Source: Methylobacterium radiodurans
GTDB taxonomy: Bacteria > Pseudomonadota > Alphaproteobacteria > Rhizobiales > Beijerinckiaceae
Direction of reading: 5' to 3'
DNA: 64,000 nt
NCBI RefSeq assembly: GCF_003173735.1
Contig: NZ_CP029551.1
Coordinates: 1,851,501 to 1,915,500 of the forward strand
Below are positions 58,389-64,000 of this stretch, one piece after another (the stretch's first letter is position 1; each line of letters begins with the position of its first letter). The notes under the pieces are model-generated. The model worked only from the letters and a program-made list of their open reading frames with translations, searched no databases and was not told the DNA's origin. A program made the position numbers and the translations under genes.

Positions 58389-58412
58389 CGGCCGGCCCCG
58401 AGGGACCGGCCG
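58389..58412 (-). terminator. Terminator of the Gly/Tyr-rich gene
   Basis: An 11-bp stem with one G-T pair (58389-58399 with 58402-58412), read on the minus strand and followed by TTTCG. It can also help end the convergent SOUL transcript. Confidence 0.75.
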
Positions 58413-58438
58413 CCCGTCACGATTCGCGAACCGTGCGC

Positions 58439-58786
58439 TTACCAGCCGTAGCCGTAGGCCGGGCCACCCCAGGAATAGCCCGAGTAGCCGTACCCGGCAG
58501 GGGCGTAGCCGTAATCGTAGCTGCGCACCACGCGGCGCTGGTAGACCGGCGCGTAGCCGACATCGGTGTAGCCGCCGTAGCCGTAGGCGGGGTAGCCGTA
58601 GCCGTAGGCGGGCGCCCCGTAGCCGTAGGCGTTCGAGGCCGCCGCGCCGACCAGGGCGCCGGCGGCGAGACCGCCGATCACGCCCGCGGCGACCGCGCCG
58701 CCGCGCCCGCGCGCCTCGGCGCCGGTGCTGGCCACGGTGCCGAGACCGATGAGGGCGGCAGCCGAGATGGCAGCAAGCTTACGCAT
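58439..58786 (-). CDS. Gly/Tyr-rich secreted protein
   Basis: 115 residues with a signal peptide (MRKLAAISAAALIGLGTVASTGAEA). A glycine-zipper-like segment, AVAAGVIGGLAAGALVGAAASNA, follows. The rest is a low-complexity array of YGYGAP, YGYGYP and YGYGG units ending YGYGW. Such small Tyr/Gly-rich periplasmic proteins are common in Methylobacterium-type genomes and have unknown function. The start has AGGAGA 7 bases upstream. Confidence 0.8.
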   Translation of the reverse strand: MRKLAAISAAALIGLGTVASTGAEARGRGGAVAAGVIGGLAAGALVGAAASNAYGYGAPAYGYGYPAYGYGGYTDVGYAPVYQRRVVRSYDYGYAPAGYGYSGYSWGGPAYGYGW

Positions 58787-59021
58787 TCGTCATCTCCTGT
58801 ATGCGTTGCATTGGCGCTCCAACATCTGGCGGTGCGGAATGGTTGCACTGCATATCGCGCCAGGTTCGCGCACGGATGCGTGAGGAGGGAGATGCGAAAG
58901 CTCGGCTATAGTGCGGGATGATCTGCGCAGGCGGACGCCAAACGACAGGTGCGGATGAGCCGTCCGACCGGGGTGGCGACGGCGATCCGCTCGCCGGAAG
59001 GGCCATCCGGCAGCGAAACGC

Positions 59022-59054
59022 AAAAAGGCCCGTGCCGCGCAGGCGGCCGGGCCT
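59022..59054 (-). terminator. Intrinsic terminator of rpsU
   Basis: Read on the minus strand, a long hairpin with outer stem AGGCCCG/CGGGCCT and inner stem GCCGC/GCGGC ends in a TTTTT run. It starts 46 bases after the rpsU stop. Confidence 0.88.
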
Positions 59055-59099
59055 GATTGCAGGTTCTCGCGGGCGCGCCCTGTCCGGGCGCGCGGAAGC

Positions 59100-59417
59100 T
59101 TACGACGCGATGGCCGGGGCGGCCGCGTTCTGCTGCGGCTGGGCGGGGCTCGCCGAGAAACCGCCGGGACGACCGCCGCGGGCCGGGAAACGGGGCTTCG
59201 GCTTCGGGGCGGCGATCAGCCCCTCGCGGATCGCGGTCTTGCGGGCCTGCTTGCGGGCGCGGCGGACGGCTTCAGCCTTCTCGCGCGCCTTGCGCACGGA
59301 CGGCTTCTCGTAGGCCTTGCGCTGCTTCATCTCGCGGAAGATGCCCTCGCGCTGCATCTTCTTCTTGAGGACGCGGAGCGCCTGATCGACGTTGTTGTCG
59401 CGAACGAGTACCTGCAA
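59100..59417 (-). CDS. rpsU: 30S ribosomal protein S21 (bS21)
   Basis: 105 residues. [31 protein letters not shown] at the start is the bS21 core, followed by the basic [23 protein letters not shown] helix. A C-terminal tail rich in Pro, Gly, Ala and Gln (about residues 68-105) extends it beyond the usual 70-90 residues. The start codon is TTG (59415-59417), with GAGGAT about 10 bases upstream; no in-frame ATG/GTG precedes the conserved N-terminus. It binds near the mRNA anti-Shine-Dalgarno region of the 30S subunit. Confidence 0.93.
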   Translation of the reverse strand: MQVLVRDNNVDQALRVLKKKMQREGIFREMKQRKAYEKPSVRKAREKAEAVRRARKQARKTAIREGLIAAPKPKPRFPARGGRPGGFSASPAQPQQNAAAPAIAS

Positions 59418-59664
59418 CGGACTGGATCCTCTGGAACTTGCAATCAGATCGGGTTGGTTCGGCCATTCACCGCGTCGGACGATGAAACCGGCAAACGCCC
59501 CAGGCCCGGGGATCGCCCGGGCGGGACGCGGTCTCGATCATCACGATTCGGGGCGTGGTCCGCACCTTGCGGGTGCATCTACACCAAGTCCGACCGACTT
59601 CCAACCTGTTCCGCCGGAAGGGAGCGCCGGATACCCTGACAGCGACGGCAGAACGACGGGCAGC

Positions 59665-60696
59665 ATGACCAGCGACGCGCAGCAATTCGCCAGCGACAAC
59701 TATTCGGGCATCTGTCCCGAGGCCTGGGCCGCCATGGCCGCCGCCAATGCGGGCCACGCGCCGGCCTACGGCGAGGATGCCTGGACGGCGCGCGCCGCGG
59801 ACGCCTTCCGGACTCTGTTCGAGACTCCCTGCGAGGTGTTCTTCGCCTTCAACGGCACCGCCGCCAACGCGCTCGCGCTCGCCGCCCTGTGCCAATCCTA
59901 CCACAGCGTGATCTGCGCCGACGCCGCCCATGTCGAGACGGACGAGTGCGGCGCGCCGGAATTCTTCTCCAACGGCTCGAAGCTGCTGACCGCCAGGACG
60001 GAGGGCGGCAAGCTCGCGCCGGACGCGATCCGGGCGCTCGCCCGCCGCACCGACATCCATTTCCCGAAGCCGCGGGTCGTCACCGTGACCCAGCCGACGG
60101 AGACGGGGCAGGTCTATACCCTCGACGAGTTGCGGGCGATCTCCGCGACCTGCCGGGATCTCGGGCTGAAGCTCCACATGGACGGCGCCCGTTTCGCCAA
60201 TGCCTGCGCGGCGCTGCAGTGCAGCCCGGCCGAGATGACGTGGCGGGCGGGTGTCGACGTGCTCTGCTTCGGCGGCACCAAGAACGGCATGCACGCGGGC
60301 GAGGCGGTGGTGTTCTTCGATCCCGCCTTGGCTGAGGATTTCGGCTACCGCTGCAAGCAGGCGGGCCAGCTCGCCTCGAAGATGCGCTTCCTCTCGGCCC
60401 CGTGGGTGGGGATGCTGGAGGGTGACGCGTGGCTGCGCAACGCCCGACACGGCAACGCCTGCGCCCGCCGCTTCGCCGACGCCGTCGCGGACCTGCCCGG
60501 CCTGCGCCTCCTCTTCCCCGTCGAGGCCAACGCCGTGTTCCTGGCGATGGCACCCGAGGCGATGGAGCGCCTGCGCGCGCTCGGCTGGCGCTTCTACACC
60601 TTCATCGGCGGGGGCGCCCGCTTCATGTTCGCCTGGGACGCCGACCCGGACCGGATCGACGCGCTGATCCGCGACGTGCGGGCGGTGGCCGGATAG
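59665..60696 (+). CDS. ltaE: Low-specificity L-threonine aldolase
   Basis: 343 residues of the fold-type I PLP family. FAFNGTAANALALAALC, HVETDECGAPEFFSNGSKLL, LHMDGARFANA with the PLP aspartate, and the Schiff-base lysine in FGGTKNGMHAGEAVVF are all present. It splits threonine or allo-threonine to glycine and acetaldehyde. The start is ATG 59665; a frame running from 59392 is antisense to rpsU and not real. It is divergent from rpsU. Confidence 0.93.
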   Translation: MTSDAQQFASDNYSGICPEAWAAMAAANAGHAPAYGEDAWTARAADAFRTLFETPCEVFFAFNGTAANALALAALCQSYHSVICADAAHVETDECGAPEFFSNGSKLLTARTEGGKLAPDAIRALARRTDIHFPKPRVVTVTQPTETGQVYTLDELRAISATCRDLGLKLHMDGARFANACAALQCSPAEMTWRAGVDVLCFGGTKNGMHAGEAVVFFDPALAEDFGYRCKQAGQLASKMRFLSAPWVGMLEGDAWLRNARHGNACARRFADAVADLPGLRLLFPVEANAVFLAMAPEAMERLRALGWRFYTFIGGGARFMFAWDADPDRIDALIRDVRAVAG

Positions 60697-60733
60697 GGCG
60701 TCTGCCGGCGGACTCGGAGGGCTGAACTCTGCC

Positions 60734-60788
60734 GCAGGGCTCCGCCCTGCACCCGCGCAAGGTCTCGGACCTTTCGAAACCGAGACCT
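60734..60788. terminator. Double hairpin between ltaE and lysA
   Basis: Two dyads sit between the convergent genes: GCAGGGC-TCC-GCCCTGC (60734-60750) and AGGTCTCGG/CCGAGACCT (60760-60768 with 60780-60788, 11-base loop). Either orientation could terminate; neither has a strong T tract. The composition resembles a dispersed intergenic element, but this cannot be shown here. Confidence 0.55.
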
Positions 60789-60789
60789 C

Positions 60790-62058
60790 TCAGGCGAGCC
60801 AGTCCGGTACGCGGTCGAGGCCGATCAACTCCTCGTAGGTTTGGCGCGGGCGCACGATCGCGGCGTCGGAGTCCCGCACCAGCACCTCCGGCACGAGGAG
60901 GCGGCTATTGTAGGTGCCGGCCTGGACCGCGCCGTAGGCGCCCGCCGTCATCACGGCAATCAGGTCGCCCGGCTTGACCTCCGGCATCTCGCGGTTGAGC
61001 GCGAGGTAGTCGCCGGTCTCGCAGACGGGCCCGACCACGTCTGCGACGATACGGGGCCCGTCCGGCGCCGGCTCGATCACCGGGCGCAGCGCGTGGAAGG
61101 CTTCGTAGAGCGTCGGGCGGATCAGGTCGTTCATCGCCGCGTCCACGATGACGAAGGTCCGCCCTTCGCTGTGCTTCACGTAGATCACCCGCGTGACCAG
61201 GATGCCGGCATTGCCGGCGATCATCCGGCCGATCTCGAAGACCGGGCGCAGCGCCAGCGGGCGGAAATGCGGGCGGAGCGTCGCCGCGAGCGCGGCCGGG
61301 TCCGGCGGTGGTGCGTTGTCGTCCCGGTAGGGGATGCCGAGCCCGCCGCCGAAATCGATGTGCTGGAGCGGGTGCCCGGCCGCGATGAGGTCGCGGGCGA
61401 GCCCGCAGAGGAGACCGGCGGCGCTCGCGAAGGGCGCCAGATCCGTGATCTGGCTGCCGATATGCATGTCGACGCCGTGGACCGCGAGGCCCGGCATCCC
61501 GGCGGCCTCGGCGTAGACGGCGGGCGCCCGCGTGATCGGGATGCCGAACTTGTTCTCGTACTTGCCGGTCGAGATCTTGGCGTGCGTCCCGGCATCGACG
61601 TCCGGGTTGACGCGGATCGAGACCGGCGCCCGCGCGCCCAGGCTCTGCGCCACCTCCGAGAGGGCGGCGAGTTCTGGCTCGCTCTCGACGTTGAAGCAGA
61701 GGATGCCGGCCTTCAGCGCGGCCGCCATCTCGGCGCGGGTCTTGCCGACGCCCGAGAACACGATCCGCTCAGGCAGAACGCCCGCCGCGAGTGCCCGGCG
61801 CAGCTCGCCCTCCGAGACGATGTCCATGCCGGCGCCGAGTCGCGCGAGCGTCCGCAGCACGGCCTGGTTGGAATTCGCCTTCATGGCGAAGCAGACGAGC
61901 GCGTCGTCGCCCGCGAAGGCCTCGGCGAAGACCCGGTAGTGCCGCTCCAGCGTGGCGCTGCTGTAGCAGTAGAATGGCGTGCCGATCTCGTCGGCGAGCG
62001 GCGTCAGGTCGACGGCCTCGGCGTGAAGGCGGCCGTCGCGATAGTGGAAATGGTGCAT
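60790..62058 (-). CDS. lysA: Diaminopimelate decarboxylase
   Basis: 422 residues. The PLP lysine is in VCFAMKANSNQAVL (residue about 59), HIGSQI is near residue 200, and the phosphate-binding GGGLGIPY near 240. CETGDYLALNR provides the Cys/Glu of the active site. It makes L-lysine from meso-diaminopimelate, the last step of the pathway. It lies 21 bases after the lptM-type lipoprotein gene, an order widespread in proteobacteria. Confidence 0.95.
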   Translation of the reverse strand: MHHFHYRDGRLHAEAVDLTPLADEIGTPFYCYSSATLERHYRVFAEAFAGDDALVCFAMKANSNQAVLRTLARLGAGMDIVSEGELRRALAAGVLPERIVFSGVGKTRAEMAAALKAGILCFNVESEPELAALSEVAQSLGARAPVSIRVNPDVDAGTHAKISTGKYENKFGIPITRAPAVYAEAAGMPGLAVHGVDMHIGSQITDLAPFASAAGLLCGLARDLIAAGHPLQHIDFGGGLGIPYRDDNAPPPDPAALAATLRPHFRPLALRPVFEIGRMIAGNAGILVTRVIYVKHSEGRTFVIVDAAMNDLIRPTLYEAFHALRPVIEPAPDGPRIVADVVGPVCETGDYLALNREMPEVKPGDLIAVMTAGAYGAVQAGTYNSRLLVPEVLVRDSDAAIVRPRQTYEELIGLDRVPDWLA

Positions 62059-62079
62059 CTTTGCGCCCGTCCGGGCCTT

Positions 62080-62421
62080 TTACAGGAGAGGGTCGAGGAT
62101 GAAGGGGGTTTTTGGCACCCGGTAGCCGCGCTTGGCGCCGCGGCTCGTCTCGATCGGCGCCTCGCTGCCGCCCGCCGGCACGGCCGAGAGGCTGAGCTCG
62201 TCGCCGGCCTGCACCGCGTCGGGATCGGGCGTCGCGGAGCCGCCGCCCAGGCCGATGCTGCCCGGCAGCTGCCGGGGGCTCGCGGTCGCTCCGCCGGACG
62301 GACCGGTGGCAGGGGCCGCGCTCGCGACCGGTGCCTCCAGCGCCCCGCGCCGGCCGCAGGCCGAGACCGTGAGCGCGAGGCCGATCGCGGCGAGGAGCGT
62401 CAGGGCACGGGTCGGCAGCAT
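62080..62421 (-). CDS. lptM: Small lipoprotein, LptM (YifL) type
   Basis: 113 residues from ATG 62421. A lipoprotein signal, LTLLAAIGLALTVSAC, is followed by CGRRGALEAP, the conserved CGxxGxLxxP start of the LptM family that aids LptD maturation in enterobacteria. The rest is Pro/Gly/Ser-rich with the C-terminal RVPKTPFILDPLL common to the alphaproteobacterial members. The placement next to lysA is the classic context. The longer frame to 62562 has no support. Confidence 0.85.
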   Translation of the reverse strand: MLPTRALTLLAAIGLALTVSACGRRGALEAPVASAAPATGPSGGATASPRQLPGSIGLGGGSATPDPDAVQAGDELSLSAVPAGGSEAPIETSRGAKRGYRVPKTPFILDPLL

Positions 62422-62571
62422 CGCGCTTCGGGTCCGAGGGAGTTCCGCCGGCCGGGCCGGGGCCGGCGCGGGGCCGGGAAAGATCGCCCCTTCTAGCCCC
62501 TGCTTCCGTCCATGGCGAGCGCGGCCCGGCCACAGGCGCGCAGGCTCGCCGCAAGCGCACACAGCGAATCC

Positions 62572-63855
62572 TCACAGCGAATCGAGCAGCGGCGACACGG
62601 CCGCGAAATGGTCCGGCCAGCCCGGCGCCCGGTAGCCGTCTAGACGGGTGGCGAGCGCGGCCCGCGCCGCCGAGCCGGGCTCGGCCAGCGCCTCGATCGC
62701 CCGCATCCAGCCCGTTCCGTCGAGCGGATCGATGAAGTCGCAGAAGCCGGCGCCGATCTCGCGGTGGACCGGGATGCCGGAGGCCAGCACCGGCAGGCCG
62801 GAGGCCGCCGCCTCCACGATCGGGATGCCGTAGCCCTCGGTGAAGGAGGGCATCAGGAGCGCGGTCGCGCCCCGCATCAGGGCGGCGAGCCCGTGCGTCG
62901 AGAGACCCGAGACCTCGACCACGTGCGGCCGGATCACAGCGCAGCGGTCGAGCAGATCGACAATGTTCTCCGCCTCCCAGCCGCGCCGCCCGATGAGGAC
63001 CAGACGCGGCGTGCGCTCGCCCAGCCGCTCTGCGAGCGCACGCCACAGGTGCAGCAGCAGCAGGTGGTTCTTGCGCGGCTCGATCGTGCCGCAGACCAGG
63101 AAGGTGGGGCGGTCGATCGCGACCGAAGGCCCGTCCCGTCCGAAGGCCGGCTCGACGCCGAGATGGCCGACCGCCACCGGCGGCGGGGTGAAGCCCGTCC
63201 CGCGCAGATGGGCGCAGGTGCGCTCGGCCGTGTCCCGGGAGTTCGCCAGGATCGCGGCGGCATGCCGGCCGATCGTGCGCAGCCGCTCGGCGTGCCGCCC
63301 AGCCTCCCCGGGCCTCCCGTATTCCGGGTGGGTGAGGGGGATGAGGTCGTGTACGAAGAAGGCGGCGCGCACGTCGCGGCGGTCGTAGAGCCAATCGAAC
63401 CGCTCCGGCCGGTCGAGGCGCAGGTGCGAGGTGTGAACGTAGAGGGTCCCCGGCGGCAACGCGCGCGCGGGCTTGCCCCCGAGGATCGTGCGCGCGGCCC
63501 GCATCTGGATCAGCCGGCGCGCTCGCACATCCGCGGCGCGTGGGCGTGTTGGCTCCGGGGCCGCCGTGCCGCCGATCCGCGCGGCGAGTGTGCGGTAGAC
63601 CGGATCGGTCTCGGCCGTCCCGTTCTCCGCCCAGCCCGCCGCGACCGCCTCGACGATGGCGGCGGCCTCCTTCCTGTCGAGCACGCGCGGGCCGAGGGCT
63701 GTCGTCACGAGGCCGAGGCGCTCCCCGTCCTGCGCGAGCAGGTGGCGGGCATAGGCCAGATCGACCCGATCGATTCCCGAGGGGCTCGCGTGCCGCAGCC
63801 GCGTCACGAGGCGGGTGATGTCGACGGCGACGGGGCGCGTTGAGAGGGGCGTCAT
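62572..63855 (-). CDS. Glycosyltransferase, GT4-type
   Basis: 427 residues. VDITRLVTRLRHASPSGIDRVDLAYARHL near the start is the acceptor-side opening often seen in capsule/EPS family 1/4 glycosyltransferases. FVHDLIPLTHPEYGRPGE, LVCGTIEPRKNHLLLLHLWRAL and LMPSFTEGYGIPIVEAAASGLPVLASGIPVHREI carry the nucleotide-sugar EGYG-x-x-x-x-E motif. It is cytoplasmic or membrane-peripheral and retaining by family. Neither donor nor acceptor is indicated; its upstream context is off the window. Confidence 0.87.
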   Translation of the reverse strand: MTPLSTRPVAVDITRLVTRLRHASPSGIDRVDLAYARHLLAQDGERLGLVTTALGPRVLDRKEAAAIVEAVAAGWAENGTAETDPVYRTLAARIGGTAAPEPTRPRAADVRARRLIQMRAARTILGGKPARALPPGTLYVHTSHLRLDRPERFDWLYDRRDVRAAFFVHDLIPLTHPEYGRPGEAGRHAERLRTIGRHAAAILANSRDTAERTCAHLRGTGFTPPPVAVGHLGVEPAFGRDGPSVAIDRPTFLVCGTIEPRKNHLLLLHLWRALAERLGERTPRLVLIGRRGWEAENIVDLLDRCAVIRPHVVEVSGLSTHGLAALMRGATALLMPSFTEGYGIPIVEAAASGLPVLASGIPVHREIGAGFCDFIDPLDGTGWMRAIEALAEPGSAARAALATRLDGYRAPGWPDHFAAVSPLLDSL

Positions 63856-64000
63856 GGAACTCCGGCTTCGCAGGACCCGCGAGCCGCCGGGTTACCCGCG
63901 CCGCACCGGAAGGGCCAGAGCGTTCGGATCCTGACGTACGAAGGGGCTTGCGCAAGCTCAAGCCGGCCGCTACATCCCGGCTCGCCCGCAGGGGCGTCGG

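Noticed and set aside
1..64000. CRISPR arrays, insertion sequences, prophage or integrative elements
   Set aside because: I found no regularly spaced direct repeats, transposase, integrase or phage structural genes.

Overview
The window looks like a chromosomal segment from a Methylobacterium/Methylorubrum-like alphaproteobacterium (Rhizobiales). The evidence is the high G+C and strong third-position GC bias, a 14-gene nuo operon, a methylmalonyl/ethylmalonyl-CoA epimerase, a YdeP/FDH4-type molybdopterin oxidoreductase, RNase J, a short prolyl-tRNA synthetase without an editing domain, an alphaproteobacterial Mic60 gene beside hemY, and LexA boxes of the alphaproteobacterial GTTC-N7-GTTC type. 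The species assignment is inference. I see no phage, IS element, CRISPR array or integrase; this is mostly core chromosome with small lineage-specific genes between conserved blocks.

Left part (1-8.2 kb): the 3' end of a large RTX/S-layer-like surface protein, two strong tandem hairpins, a methyltransferase with a regulatory domain and a SapC-family gene (a probable S-layer module). Two related XRE-type HTH genes follow, the second carrying two copies of the domain, then tRNA-Thr(GGT) and a Nudix hydrolase. Positions 8.3-15.7 kb hold a minus-strand block: ABC exporter, then aldose-1-epimerase-like gene, hemD, mic60 and hemY. A small MKPM-repeat gene and two identical tRNA-Asp(GTC) genes follow.

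Centre (16.7-39.2 kb): nuoABCDEFGHIJKLMN encode the whole proton-pumping NADH:quinone oxidoreductase. The same direction continues with birA (probably started from a CTG overlapping the nuoN stop), RNase J, epm/mce and a DUF1467 membrane protein, up to a clear terminator. proS and lolC/lolD (lipoprotein release) then form a compact operon.

Right part (39.4-64 kb): an FDH4/YdeP-type molybdoenzyme with a small winged-helix partner, a UGT-like glycosyltransferase, and a 34-codon membrane-protein gene preceded by two perfect LexA boxes. Next come dnaE (Pol III alpha), a secreted protein, uvrB, a Baeyer-Villiger-type monooxygenase with an SDR, a DUF2934 protein, a repeat-containing secreted protein and a FemAB/GNAT-like protein. 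A module of NAD(P)-binding protein, photolyase-like FAD protein and SOUL haem protein follows, then a Gly/Tyr-rich secreted protein, rpsU, threonine aldolase, lysA with lptM, and a family-4-type glycosyltransferase.

The most interesting item is the SOS-box-controlled 34-residue membrane protein at 43.7 kb, which resembles in size, topology and regulation the Caulobacter SidA division inhibitor. Other notable points are the long NuoE tail, the His-rich NuoL insert, the tandem/fused HTH family, the CTG-initiated birA and a photolyase-like protein whose FAD domain comes first.
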